A DNA stretch of 64,000 bases from Sphingomonas sp. (GTDB lineage Bacteria > Pseudomonadota > Alphaproteobacteria > Sphingomonadales > Sphingomonadaceae): contig NZ_JAPKNM010000019.1 in the NCBI RefSeq assembly GCF_026460985.1, positions 1 to 64,000 of the forward strand. Reading direction: 5' to 3'. Every line of letters starts with the position of its first letter. The stretch's first letter is position 1. A model generated the notes under the pieces. It saw nothing but the letters and a program-made list of their open reading frames with translations, was not told the origin of the DNA and made no database searches. Position numbers and translations under genes: made by a program. Positions 16,807 to 25,736 of this stretch are shown piece after piece.

Positions 16807-17592
16807 TCAGGCCAGTTCGCGCATCCGCGCCGGAGCCGGCATCGATACCGCCATGTCCTCGTCGGTGAGCAGCGACCAGCCATTGGGGCCGAGCACCTCG
16901 ATCGGGCGATAGCGGGTCTTGTACGCCATCCGCTCCGATCCCTTCACCCAATAGCCGAGATAGACATAGGGCAGGCTCGCCGAGCAGGCGCGCAGGATGT
17001 GATCCATGATGATGAAGTTGCCGAGGCCCGGCCGCTCCTCGCTGTCCGCCTCGAAGAAGCTGTAGATCATCGAGAGGCCGTCGGCCTGCTGGTCGGTGAT
17101 GCACGCGCCGACCAGCCGGCCACGCTCGCCGTTCACCGTGGGCTCGCGATATTCGATGACCCAGGAGCTGACCGGCGACTGCTCGACCATGTCGGCATAG
17201 TCGTTCTCGTCCATCGCCGCCATGCCGCCGCCGGGATGGCGCGTCTTGAGATAGCGGTGGAGCAGGTCGAACTGCTCCTCGGTCGCCCAGGGCTTGCACG
17301 CTGTGACCTCGAGGTCCGAGTGGCGCTTGAGCAGCTTGCGCTGGGTGGCGTTGGGGCGGAACTGCTCGGCGACGACGCGCACCGAGACGCAGGCGGTGCA
17401 GCCCGCGCAGCTCGGCCGGTACGCGACCGACTGGCTGCGGCGGAAGCCGATCCGGCCCAGCGCGTCGTTGAGCTCGCCGGCATGCTGGCCGGTCAGTTCG
17501 GTGAAGATCTTCCGCTCCTGGCGCCCCGGCAGATAGGGGCAGGGCGAGGGACTGGTCACGAAAAACCGCGGGAAACGGGAAAGTGCAGTCAC
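16807..17592 (-). CDS. bpt: Aspartate/glutamate leucyltransferase (bacterial N-end rule transferase)
   Basis: 261 aa. The N-terminal [13 protein letters not shown] and the cysteine cluster [16 protein letters not shown] are diagnostic for the Bpt/ATE1-like family. The C-terminal GNAT-like half contains [39 protein letters not shown] and [36 protein letters not shown]. The enzyme transfers leucine from Leu-tRNA to proteins with N-terminal Asp or Glu, marking them for ClpS/ClpAP. It is monocistronic, with a 426-bp gap to ilvA upstream. Arginyltransferase annotations of the same family are the alternative name. Confidence 0.92.
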   Translation of the reverse strand: MTALSRFPRFFVTSPSPCPYLPGRQERKIFTELTGQHAGELNDALGRIGFRRSQSVAYRPSCAGCTACVSVRVVAEQFRPNATQRKLLKRHSDLEVTACKPWATEEQFDLLHRYLKTRHPGGGMAAMDENDYADMVEQSPVSSWVIEYREPTVNGERGRLVGACITDQQADGLSMIYSFFEADSEERPGLGNFIIMDHILRACSASLPYVYLGYWVKGSERMAYKTRYRPIEVLGPNGWSLLTDEDMAVSMPAPARMRELA

Positions 17593-17904
17593 CGTTCGAG
17601 CCTTTGCTTCGGCCCGTTCACTGGGGCCTGTTGCAACGACTATGAAGCCGGAAATCGATGATGAAAAGCCGATTCACCAAGAAAGAGAGTTAACGATTAG
17701 GCATAGGGCCTATCGCGCCAAACCAAAGGCTTGCGCCGTGCCACGCCGGTACGCGCACGGGGATCGTTAACCATGGCAGGCGGCCCGTCGCGGGCCGGCG
17801 TCCTGCCGCTCAGGCCACCATAAGGATGCGGGAATCGCGCGGGAATCCCGCCGCGACTCGGTTCGCCGTGAAAGCGATTCGGTTGGTCGGAAAGGCAAAC
17901 GGAA
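17593..17904. other. Intergenic region upstream of bpt, no gene seen
   Basis: No credible ORF on either strand; the track ORF at 17697-17975 runs into a repeat and has no recognisable protein features. The stretch carries locally A/T-richer sequence (aagaaagagagttaacgattagg), presumably containing the bpt promoter, and a perfect small hairpin CGGCCCG-TCG-CGGGCCG. Two TTAAC motifs (17690 and 17767 regions) are not spaced as a CtrA box. Confidence 0.5.
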
Positions 17905-18012
17905 AGCCCCTCCCCTTCAGGGGAGGGGTTGGGGGTGGGGCCTGTCCGTCTCACCGAGCCTAAAGCCCGAGGCACTGCCCCACCCCAACCCCTCCCCTGA
18001 AGGGGAGGGGCT
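17905..18012. repeat. Family B paired-hairpin element, copy 1
   Basis: 108 bp. Ends are AGCCCCTCCCCTTCAGGGGAGGGG..TTGGGGGTGGGGC and the inverse, around a centre containing GTCTCACCGAGCC. On the plus strand the right hairpin (CCCCTCCCC-TGAA-GGGGAGGGG) is followed by C and nine T residues, which would make a plus-strand terminator just beyond the ilvA 3' end. Close copies are at 26665 and 30181. Confidence 0.9.
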
Positions 18013-18018
18013 TTTTTT

Positions 18019-19263
18019 TTACGCCAATTCCACCTGGCTCACCTCATATTGCGCACGGCGCAGCGCGACGATCAGCCGGTCGAGATGGTCGCGGTCGCGC
18101 GTCTCGCATTCGATGTCGGTGATCAGGCCCTTGGCCGGCAGCGTCGTGAAGACGCGCTGGTGATAGACCTCGATGATGTTGACGCCCTGCTCGTGGAAGA
18201 TGCGCGCGACATTGAACAATGCGCCGGGGCGGTCCTGCAGCCGGATGCGCAGCCGCGCGAGGCGGCCCGAGCGGGCGAGGTCGCGCAGCAGCACGTTGGC
18301 GAGCAGCCGGGTGTCGATATTGCCGCCGCACAGGATCGTGCCGACGGTCTTGCCGCGGAACCGCTCGGGCTCGGCGAGCAGGGCCGCGAGCCCCGCGGCG
18401 CCCGCGCCCTCGACCACGGTCTTCTCGATCTGGAGGAGCAGGCTCACCGCTTCCTCGAGCCGGCGCTCGCTGACGAGCACGATGTCGTCGACCAGCGCCT
18501 CGACCATCTTCGACGTGATCCCGCCGGGCTCCTTGACCGCGATGCCCTCGGCGAGCGTGTCGCCCTCGCACGGCATGTCGGTGTGGTGGATGCGGTTGTA
18601 CATCGACGGGTAGAGCTCGGCCTCGACGCCGACCACCTCGACCGCGCGGCCTTCCGACTTCGCCACGACCGCACAGCCCGAGACCAGCCCGCCACCGCCG
18701 ATCGGGATCACGAGCGTATCGATCGCCGGCACGTCCTCGAGCATCTCGAGTGCCGCCGTACCCTGCCCCGCGATGATCCGCGTGTCGTCGAACGGGTGGA
18801 CGAAGGTGAAGCCCTTCTCCGCCTCGAGCTCGCGCGAATGGGCATAGGCCGCGTCGAAGGTCTCGCCGTGGAGGATCACGGTCGCGCCGTGCCCCTCGGT
18901 CTGGGTGACCTTCACCGTCGGGGTGTTGAGCGGCATCACGATCGTGCTCGGGATGCCGAGCCGCGTCGCGTGATAGGCGAGGCCCTGCGCGTGATTGCCG
19001 GCCGACGCCGCGATCACGCCCTTGGCGCGCGCCGCCTCGTCGAGCTGGAGCAGGGTGTTGAGCGCGCCGCGCTCCTTGTACGCCGCGGTGAACTGGAGGT
19101 TCTCGAACTTGAGATAGACCGTCGCGCCGGTCAGCTCCGACAGCGTCTTGCTCACCAGGGTCGGCGTCCGCACCACCGATCCCATAATCCGCTGCGCGGC
19201 ATCGCGGACGTCGTGGATCGATACGGGAAGCGGCGTATCCGCCGGTGCTGCTTTGGTGGCCAT
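18019..19263 (-). CDS. ilvA: Threonine ammonia-lyase (threonine deaminase) with one ACT domain
   Basis: 414 aa. The PLP lysine is K63 in FENLQFTAAYKERGA; SAGNHAQG and IPIGGGGLVSG hold the cofactor's substrate side and phosphate. The fold continues to about residue 320, followed by a single C-terminal ACT domain (LRIRLQDRPGALFNVARIFHEQGVNIIEVYHQRVF). It makes 2-oxobutanoate from threonine for isoleucine synthesis. With a single ACT domain it resembles the shorter form rather than E. coli IlvA, so a catabolic role is possible. It is divergent from the amidohydrolase gene with only 60 bp between the starts. Confidence 0.92.
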   Translation of the reverse strand: MATKAAPADTPLPVSIHDVRDAAQRIMGSVVRTPTLVSKTLSELTGATVYLKFENLQFTAAYKERGALNTLLQLDEAARAKGVIAASAGNHAQGLAYHATRLGIPSTIVMPLNTPTVKVTQTEGHGATVILHGETFDAAYAHSRELEAEKGFTFVHPFDDTRIIAGQGTAALEMLEDVPAIDTLVIPIGGGGLVSGCAVVAKSEGRAVEVVGVEAELYPSMYNRIHHTDMPCEGDTLAEGIAVKEPGGITSKMVEALVDDIVLVSERRLEEAVSLLLQIEKTVVEGAGAAGLAALLAEPERFRGKTVGTILCGGNIDTRLLANVLLRDLARSGRLARLRIRLQDRPGALFNVARIFHEQGVNIIEVYHQRVFTTLPAKGLITDIECETRDRDHLDRLIVALRRAQYEVSQVELA

Positions 19264-19323
19264 AGTCTGGCGGGCCTAGACCATCTGGCGCGGCGGGGGA
19301 ACAGGCCCTATGCGCAATCGTCT

Positions 19324-20985
19324 ATGCCAAAGCTGCACTTGCTCGCGCGCCTGCTGGCTCCGCTCCTCGCCCTCGCTGCCCCCATCGCCGCCCGCGCCGA
19401 CGCGCTGATCGACAACGTCAACGGCATGACGCTCGACGAGAAGGGCCAGGTCGTCCGTTTCACCGGGCTGATGATGAACCGCGAGGGCAGGATCACCCTG
19501 CTGCTCGCCCAAGGCCAGAAGCGCCCGAAGAAGATCGACTGGAAGCTCGACATGGGCGGCAAGACGCTGGTGCCGGGCATGATCGACGGGCACGGCCATG
19601 TCATGGGGCTCGGCGCGCAGTTGCTCCGGGTCGATCTGTCCGAGACCAATTCGCTCGACGAGGCACTGGCGAAGATCCGTGCCTATGCCACTGCCAACCC
19701 GACCAAGTGGATCCTCGGGGGGGGCTGGAACCAGGAACGCTGGAAGCTCGGCCGCTTCCCCACCGCCGCCGAGCTCGACTCCGCGGTCGGCGACCGCCCG
19801 GCCTGGCTCGAGCGCGTCGACGGCCATGCCGGCTGGGCCAACAGCCGCGCGATCGCAACCGCCGGCGTCGCCGCCGCGACCAGGGACCCCAATGGCGGAC
19901 GCATCGAACGCGAAGCCGGCGGCAAGCCCTCGGGCGTGTTCGTCGACGCGGCGATGGACCTGATCACCAAGTCGATCCCCGCGCCCACCCCACGCGAGCT
20001 CAACGCTGCCTTCCTCGCCGCGCAGGACCGGCTGCTCTCGCTCGGCGTCACCGCCGTCGCCGACATGGGCACCAGCCAAAGCGACTGGCTGACCTTCCGG
20101 CGGATGGCCGACATCAACCTGCTCAAGATGCGCATCCTGAGCTACGCGGCCGGCGTCGATGCCGCGCTCGCCGTCGCCGGTCAGGGGCCGACGCCGTGGC
20201 TATACGCCGACAGGCTCCGCATGGGCGGCATCAAGATCCTCGACGACGGCGCGCTCGGATCGCGCGGCGCCTGGCTCAAGGCCGATTATGCCGATGCGCC
20301 GGGCAACAGGGGACTGATCTTCCACTCAGACGACCAGTTGCTCAACCTGATGATCCGCGGCTCGATGGACGGCTTCCAGATCGCCGTCCACGCCATCGGC
20401 GACCGCGCCAACCAGCAGGTGCTCGACGCGATCGAAGTGCTCTCCCAGACCTATAAGGGCGATCGGCGCTGGCGGATCGAGCATGCCCAGATCGTCGATC
20501 CGAAGGACCTGCCGCGCTTCGGCAAGTTCGGCACGATCGCGTCGATGCAGCCGGTCCACCAGACCAGCGACATGCACATGGTCGAGGCCCGGCTGGGCGA
20601 GGCGCGGCTGGCGGGCGCCTATGCGTGGCGCTCGATGCTGCAGAACGGGTCGCGGCTCGCCTTCGGTTCGGACTTCCCGGTCGAGAGCCCCGATCCCTGG
20701 GCGGGCTGGGCGGCGAGCTTCACCCGCCAGGACGCGACGGGCCAGCCCTTTGGTGGCTGGCGACCGGAAGAAGCGGTGACGCGCGAGCAGGGCTGGGCCG
20801 GCTTCACCACCGGCGCGGCCTATGCCGGTTTCGCCGAGGACAAGATCGGCCGGATCGCGATCGGCATGCGCGCCGACTTCCTGATCCTCGATCGCGACCC
20901 CCTGCTCGCCTCGCCGAGCGACCTGCGCGCGACCAAGGTGATCGAGACCTGGGTCGGCGGCGACCGGGTCTGGCAGCGGAAATAG
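19324..20985 (+). CDS. Exported amidohydrolase, YtcJ-like (amidohydrolase family 3)
   Basis: 553 aa; the start at 19324 gives a signal peptide (MPKLHLLARLLAPLLALAAPIAARAD), and the 425 preceding track codons are antisense to ilvA. Metal-site motifs are MIDGHGHVMGLG (HxH), IAVHAIGDRANQQVLDAI, WRIEHAQIVDPKDLPRF and FGSDFPVESPDPW. The usual C-terminal IAIGMRADFLILDRDPL closes the beta-sandwich. Family members hydrolyse C-N bonds in diverse, mostly unknown, substrates, so no substrate can be named. The HPP gene follows two bases after the stop. Confidence 0.88.
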   Translation: MPKLHLLARLLAPLLALAAPIAARADALIDNVNGMTLDEKGQVVRFTGLMMNREGRITLLLAQGQKRPKKIDWKLDMGGKTLVPGMIDGHGHVMGLGAQLLRVDLSETNSLDEALAKIRAYATANPTKWILGGGWNQERWKLGRFPTAAELDSAVGDRPAWLERVDGHAGWANSRAIATAGVAAATRDPNGGRIEREAGGKPSGVFVDAAMDLITKSIPAPTPRELNAAFLAAQDRLLSLGVTAVADMGTSQSDWLTFRRMADINLLKMRILSYAAGVDAALAVAGQGPTPWLYADRLRMGGIKILDDGALGSRGAWLKADYADAPGNRGLIFHSDDQLLNLMIRGSMDGFQIAVHAIGDRANQQVLDAIEVLSQTYKGDRRWRIEHAQIVDPKDLPRFGKFGTIASMQPVHQTSDMHMVEARLGEARLAGAYAWRSMLQNGSRLAFGSDFPVESPDPWAGWAASFTRQDATGQPFGGWRPEEAVTREQGWAGFTTGAAYAGFAEDKIGRIAIGMRADFLILDRDPLLASPSDLRATKVIETWVGGDRVWQRK

Positions 20986-20987
20986 AC

Positions 20988-21665
20988 ATGGTACGCAGAT
21001 GGCTCGCGTTTCGGCCGGCGCTGCTGGCCGGAGCGAACTGGCGCGAACGCGTCATTGCCGCGGTGGGGGCGCTGATCGGCATCGCCGCCACGTCGCTGAT
21101 CGGCGGATGGCTGGACGCCTCGGCGCATATCGGGGTGTTGCTGGTGGCGTCGATGGGCGCGTCGGCGGTTCTGGTGTTCGTCGTGCCCAGCAGCCCGCTC
21201 GCTCAACCCTGGCCGGTCGCCGGCGGCCATCTGGTCTCCGCGCTGACCGGAGTCGCGGTTACCCGCCTGCTCGGCACCGGCCCGCTCGCCGCGGGCACCG
21301 CGGTGGCCGCCGCGATCCTCGCAATGTCGCTGCTCCGCTGCCTCCACCCGCCCGGCGGCGGCACCGCTTTGCTGCCGCTGGTCGGCGGACCGGCGGTCGC
21401 CGCGCAGGGCTTCGGCTTCGCCTTCCTTCCGGTCGAGTTCAACGCGCTGGTCCTGCTCGCGGTCGGCTTCGTCTTCCATCGTTTCTCGGGCCACAGCTAC
21501 CCGCACCGGGCGCTGCCGCTTCCCGACCATCCCCGCCTCGCGCCCCAGGACATCGACGCCGCGCTCGCCGAGACCGGCGAGACCTTCGACATCAGCCACG
21601 AGGACCTCGAGGCTTTGCTCGAACGCGCCGAGCGCCACGCGCGCGCCCGGCGCGTCCGGCGATAG
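20988..21665 (+). CDS. HPP family integral membrane protein
   Basis: 225 aa. The start at 20988 is two bases after the amidohydrolase stop. At least four membrane spans are visible, with the name-giving motif in SLLRCLHPPGGGTALLPLVGG and the conserved SMGASAVLVFVVPSSPLAQPWPVAGGH. The C-terminal 70 residues are soluble and acidic-basic (DIDAALAETGETFDISHEDLEALLERAERHARARRVRR). HPP proteins are membrane proteins of uncertain substrate; some plant and cyanobacterial members transport nitrite. It is probably cotranscribed with the amidohydrolase. Seven bases beyond the stop lies CGGCCGCG...CGCGGCCG, a stem that may end transcription. Confidence 0.85.
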   Translation: MVRRWLAFRPALLAGANWRERVIAAVGALIGIAATSLIGGWLDASAHIGVLLVASMGASAVLVFVVPSSPLAQPWPVAGGHLVSALTGVAVTRLLGTGPLAAGTAVAAAILAMSLLRCLHPPGGGTALLPLVGGPAVAAQGFGFAFLPVEFNALVLLAVGFVFHRFSGHSYPHRALPLPDHPRLAPQDIDAALAETGETFDISHEDLEALLERAERHARARRVRR

Positions 21666-21708
21666 ACGGCCGCGCCCCGGGGAAGAGAGACGCGGCCGCC
21701 CTCCCTTA

Positions 21709-22272
21709 TCAGCCGACGGCCAGCGTCCCGTTCATCCGGATCGGCCGCGCCAGGTTGAAGTAGTTGGGCGAGGTCGCCATCACCGCGCGGTGGATCTCCT
21801 CGAACTGCTCGGGCGTGCCGTTGCCGGCGATCCGCACATGATAGTCGAGCTCCTCATAACCCGGCGAGATGCTGGGATCGAGGCCGAGGAACCCGCGCAG
21901 GTCGAGCTGCCCGGTCGTCTCGATCTCGAGCCGCTCGAGCGTGATGCCCTGCATCGATGCACCCGCGACATAACCCACCGTCATGCACGCATTGAGTGCC
22001 GCCATCAGCAGCTCCTGCGGATTGGGCGCGGTGTTGGTGCCGAGCAGCTCCAGCGGTTCGTCCGCCGCGATCTCGAACTCGCGCGCGATCTGCTCGCCGC
22101 CGAGCGCATAGCCGCTCACCTTGCTGGTGCTCCGCGTCTGGCCGTCCCAGCGCGTGCGCACCGAGAAGCGTACCTGGCCCAGCACCGGATCCTCGGCGAT
22201 CGCCTGCACGGTCGCGCCGAGCGCGTCGAGGTCGAGGCCATTCACCACGTTACGCGTCATCACATCGTTCAT
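21709..22272 (-). CDS. OsmC family protein
   Basis: 187 aa. The OsmC fold is recognisable from PLELLGTNTAPNPQELLMAALNACMTVGYVAGASMQGITLERLEIETTGQLDLRGFLG, with one conserved cysteine (LNACMTVG). The second conserved cysteine of hydroperoxide-reducing OsmC/Ohr proteins, expected in the following helix, is not seen, so peroxidase activity is doubtful. It follows the diiron protein gene by 25 bp, with a GAGAG Shine-Dalgarno, in an operon that faces an AraC regulator. I infer a role in handling a reactive small molecule together with the diiron protein. Confidence 0.85.
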   Translation of the reverse strand: MNDVMTRNVVNGLDLDALGATVQAIAEDPVLGQVRFSVRTRWDGQTRSTSKVSGYALGGEQIAREFEIAADEPLELLGTNTAPNPQELLMAALNACMTVGYVAGASMQGITLERLEIETTGQLDLRGFLGLDPSISPGYEELDYHVRIAGNGTPEQFEEIHRAVMATSPNYFNLARPIRMNGTLAVG

Positions 22273-22297
22273 CGTTCACTCTCCTGTTGATCTGGTT

Positions 22298-23209
22298 TCA
22301 GCAAAAGGCCGGCGCGACGGCGTCGATGCGGTCGCGCGCGGCGGGTGAGATCGCGCCGAGCGTGGCGCGGAACTGCGGGTGGGTCATGCCGCTGCCGAGA
22401 TAGGTCCAGCGCAGCGCCTGGTGCTGGGCGGTGATGAAGCCCTCGCGGTCGGCATCCGCCAGCACGCGCCCCGCCGCCGCCTCGAAGGCGGCGAGATTGA
22501 GCGCGGTCTGGCCCTTGCACCCGCCGTCCAGGAACATCCCGATCTCGAGATACTCGTCGATCGCGCGGTCGATCGCCGCTTCGTCGCGCCCTTCCGCCAG
22601 CAGCTCGACCATCAGCGTATCGATCCTGGCGTGCTGCGCCTCCTCCATCCAGTGATGCCGGAGCAGGCTCTTGAACAGCGGATCGATCCCGGCATCGTCG
22701 CGGACGCTGTCGAGATAATGCGCCTGCGTCATCCACTCGATATGGAGCACCGCCAGCGCCACGCTCAGCGGATCGTGGCGCAGGATCTCGGCGGCGATCG
22801 CCTCGGCCGGCCCGATCATCCCGCACGTCACCGGGAAGCCGCGCACGAACGCGGCGTGGAAGCGCTTGAAAAGGTGGATGTGCTTGGCTTCCTCCGAAGC
22901 GAAGCCGAGCAAAGCGCGCACGCGCTCGTCGTCGCCCTCCAGCATCGGCCGGGCATGATCGAGCACGAAGGGCAGGATCATCTCCTCGATCAGCCCGAAC
23001 ATGCTCAGATATTCGTGCCCGCGGATCTGGTTGAGCAGGCGCCCGTCGCCCTCGCTTATGCCGGGCGTGTCCGCGACGCGTGCCAGCGCCTCGGGCATGA
23101 ACGGCCGGGTGAAGTCGAGGCCGGCGTCCTCGGGCATGACGTCGTCGAGCTGCCAGGCCGCACGGGCCGATGCCGCGAGCACGCCCTGCCAGGTGAATTG
23201 ATGGTACAT
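22298..23209 (-). CDS. Ferritin-like diiron protein, possible diiron oxygenase (AurF-like)
   Basis: 303 aa from the ATG at 23209, which has AAGGAG eight bases upstream; the track start is 12 codons earlier without support. All-helical, with two glutamate-histidine iron motifs, FASEEAKHIHLFKRFH and HHWMEEAQHARIDTLM, plus the earlier helix EYLSMFGLIEEMILPF that could supply the remaining ligand. This is the layout of ferritin-like diiron oxidases such as p-aminobenzoate N-oxygenase. The substrate is unknown. The gene lies between a 35-residue membrane ORF and an OsmC-family gene and faces an AraC regulator. Confidence 0.8.
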   Translation of the reverse strand: MYHQFTWQGVLAASARAAWQLDDVMPEDAGLDFTRPFMPEALARVADTPGISEGDGRLLNQIRGHEYLSMFGLIEEMILPFVLDHARPMLEGDDERVRALLGFASEEAKHIHLFKRFHAAFVRGFPVTCGMIGPAEAIAAEILRHDPLSVALAVLHIEWMTQAHYLDSVRDDAGIDPLFKSLLRHHWMEEAQHARIDTLMVELLAEGRDEAAIDRAIDEYLEIGMFLDGGCKGQTALNLAAFEAAAGRVLADADREGFITAQHQALRWTYLGSGMTHPQFRATLGAISPAARDRIDAVAPAFC

Positions 23210-23237
23210 TATCGTTTCTCCTTGGGACCCTATGCCC

Positions 23238-23345
23238 TCAGGCAAAGGTCAGGGCGTGAAAGGTGAGGATGATCACGGTCAGGACGCCGGCGCCGAACAC
23301 GGCCGGAAGGCGTACGCAAAGCAACGAATCGGAATAGAAGTTCAC
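23238..23345 (-). CDS. Candidate 35-residue membrane peptide (GTG start)
   Basis: The peptide starts NFYSDSLLCVRLP and continues as one hydrophobic span (AVFGAGVLTVIILTFHALTFA) to TGA. The GTG at 23345 is preceded by GGGAG at normal spacing. It is too short for the track, which shows only a longer N-terminal extension (23492) without support. It is the first gene of the diiron/OsmC operon, 28 bp before the diiron gene's ATG. A single-span subunit or membrane anchor for the diiron protein is a guess. Confidence 0.5.
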   Translation of the reverse strand: MNFYSDSLLCVRLPAVFGAGVLTVIILTFHALTFA

Positions 23346-23550
23346 GAGTAATCTCCCATGGTTATCCAGCGCAGCTAAGGCACGTGGATTGACGATGTTC
23401 AGATTATTGATTGGCCGTTCGCGAGGGTCGCCCAGATCCTCCCGCAACTCGACTGCGACTCTATGCTGCCGAACTAGCCCCGGAGGCCGCAACGCGCTAT
23501 GATCCGGCGGACGGGAAAATTGATCGATCGACCGGATTGGCAGCCCGCAT

Positions 23551-23570
23551 ATTGGACCTTCGGGGCCAAT
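23551..23570 (+). promoter_or_regulatory. UUCG-loop hairpin in the leader of the AraC gene
   Basis: ATTGGACC-TTCG-GGGCCAAT has 8-bp arms with one A/G mismatch around a TTCG tetraloop, placed a few bases before the AGAGG Shine-Dalgarno of the AraC-family gene. It may be a structured 5' leader or, as DNA, a binding site in the divergent promoter. Confidence 0.45.
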
Positions 23571-23587
23571 TCTTCAGAGGATGTGGG

Positions 23588-24535
23588 ATGGACGTGCTCG
23601 GCGAAATGCTCGCGGCGCTGCGCCTTTCGGGTGGCGTATTCGTGGACGCGGAATTCAAGGCACCCTGGACGGTGCTGTCGGACTATACGCCCGAGGATTG
23701 CGCGCCGTTCTTCGCCGTGCCGAACCAGCTGATCGCCTATCACTACGTGCGGTCGGGATCGTTCACCTGCCGGATCCCCGACGGCCCCATGCGCGAAGTC
23801 CATGCCGGCGAGATCGTGATCCTGCCGCACGGCGTGCCGCACTATCTCCACGGGCCCGCCCCCTGGCCCGCTCCGATGGACACGCAGGACGTGCTGCGCA
23901 CGCTGGACAACGGCATCCTGCGCCTGCGCGGCGGCGGCGACGGCGAGGCCGTGACGATGTATTGCGGCTATCTGGGCACCACGACGCCCGACAATACCTT
24001 GCTCCAGAGCCTGCCGCCGATGATGGTGATCGGCATCGACGCGGCGCAGGGCGACTGGGTCGCGCGCTCGCTCGACTTCGCCGCGCACGGCGTCGCGACC
24101 AACTCGCCCGAGATGGTCGGCAAGCTCGCCGAGGGGCTCTTCGCCGAAGCGGTGCGGCGCTATGTCGACGAGCTGCCGGCGGACGAGCGCGGCTGGCTCG
24201 CGGGGCTGCGCGATCCCGCGGTCGGCCGGGCGCTCGCGCTGATCCATCACCGCTTCGCCGAAGGCTGGACGCTCGAGGCGCTCGCCCGCGAGGCCGCGGT
24301 CTCCAAGACGGTGCTCGCCGAGCGCTTCCGCGCGCTGCTGGGCGAATCGCCGATGCAATATTGCGCGCGCTGGCGGATGAAGGCCGCCGCCGAGATGCTG
24401 CGCGACAATCGCCAGAATGCGTGCAGCGTCGCTTATTCGGTCGGGTTCAATTCGGAAGCCGCGTTCAACCGCGCCTTCAAGCGCGAATTCGGCGCCCCGC
24501 CCGCGACCTGGGCACGCGAGGCGGTGGCGGCGTAG
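23588..24535 (+). CDS. AraC family transcriptional regulator with cupin sensor domain
   Basis: 315 aa from the ATG at 23588 (AGAGG seven bases before it); the track's extra 59 codons look untranslated. The N-terminal half is a cupin_6-type ligand domain (MDVLGEMLAALRLSGGVFVDAEFKAPW...IVILPHGVPHYLHG). The C-terminal AraC domain has both helix-turn-helix units: WTLEALAREAAVSKTVLAERFRALLGESPMQYCARWRM and ACSVAYSVGFNSEAAFNRAFKREFGAPPATW. Its position, divergent from the small ORF/diiron/OsmC operon, makes that operon its likely target. The inducer is unknown. Confidence 0.9.
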   Translation: MDVLGEMLAALRLSGGVFVDAEFKAPWTVLSDYTPEDCAPFFAVPNQLIAYHYVRSGSFTCRIPDGPMREVHAGEIVILPHGVPHYLHGPAPWPAPMDTQDVLRTLDNGILRLRGGGDGEAVTMYCGYLGTTTPDNTLLQSLPPMMVIGIDAAQGDWVARSLDFAAHGVATNSPEMVGKLAEGLFAEAVRRYVDELPADERGWLAGLRDPAVGRALALIHHRFAEGWTLEALAREAAVSKTVLAERFRALLGESPMQYCARWRMKAAAEMLRDNRQNACSVAYSVGFNSEAAFNRAFKREFGAPPATWAREAVAA

Positions 24536-24550
24536 TAGGCATTCTCACGT

Positions 24551-24688
24551 CAATCCTCCCCCGCCAGGGGGAGGTGGCGCCGAAGGCGACGGAGGGGGAG
24601 GTAAGCGGCGCACTCTCCAACTGAGCGCAGTGATTCCGCCCCCTCCGTCAGCCTGCGGCTGACACCTCCCCCTGGCGGGGGAGGATTG
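24551..24688. repeat. Family E paired-hairpin element, copy 1
   Basis: 138 bp between convergent AraC and ctrA genes. The terminal inverted repeat CAATCCTCCCCCGCCAGGGGGAGGTG is perfect over 26 bp. The inner arms are CGGAGGGGG and CCCCCTCCG, with a small stem GTCAGCC-tgc-GGCTGAC near the right end. A second copy, carrying an insertion, is at 54230-54428. Confidence 0.92.
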
Positions 24689-24796
24689 AAGCCTATCCCC
24701 TCTAGCTTCTCCGACAGCCGCACGGTGGACCCCGGACCACGCCTGTCCTGAGCGCCTGCCCTGCAGGCAGTCGAAGGGGCCGGGGTGACGAAAGCA
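24689..24796. other. Spacer between family E repeat and ctrA terminator
   Basis: No gene seen. It contains TGTCCTGAGC-GCCTGCC-CTGCA-GGCAGTCGAAGG (about 24745-24779), which includes a CCTGC-CCT-GCAGG stem and has the look of a further short intergenic repeat, but only one copy is present here. Confidence 0.4.
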
Positions 24797-24830
24797 CAAA
24801 AAAGCCGCGGCCCTTGCGGACCGCGGCTTT
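24797..24830 (-). terminator. Rho-independent terminator of ctrA
   Basis: On the minus strand the stem GCCGCGGTCC-GCAA-GGGCCGCGGC is followed by six T residues, about 20 bases after the ctrA stop. The opposite strand ends in TTTCTT, so it may also act weakly on AraC transcripts. Confidence 0.85.
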
Positions 24831-24850
24831 CTTAACCCCATGAAACTGGT

Positions 24851-25564
<714 letters not shown>

Positions 25565-25653
25565 CGTCGGTTCCCCTGTCCTCGCACGCGTTAGGGGCCC
25601 CGTGGCCGACGCGCTGGACGAATTCATTAACCTAAGCACCTCTGAAGGCAAAA

Positions 25654-25672
25654 GGTTAATTTCTAACTAACC
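25654..25672. promoter_or_regulatory. Putative CtrA box upstream of ctrA
   Basis: GGTTAA-N7-CTAACC is a near-palindrome matching the CtrA consensus TTAA-N7-TTAA with one base changed in the second half-site, about 90 bases before the ctrA start. Autoregulation of ctrA through such boxes is established in Caulobacter; here it is inferred. Confidence 0.6.
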
Positions 25673-25736
25673 GGCCTTGTTCCACGAGTCGTAGGGAATC
25701 TACCTATTCGGGACTCAAACTCGTTTCGAAGTCGAG

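Noticed and set aside
18049-19323. Long plus-strand ORF (978 aa) starting antisense to ilvA and running into the amidohydrolase
   Set aside because: The first 425 codons are the complement of ilvA, are Asp/Arg-rich and resemble no protein. The real gene starts at 19324 with a signal peptide.
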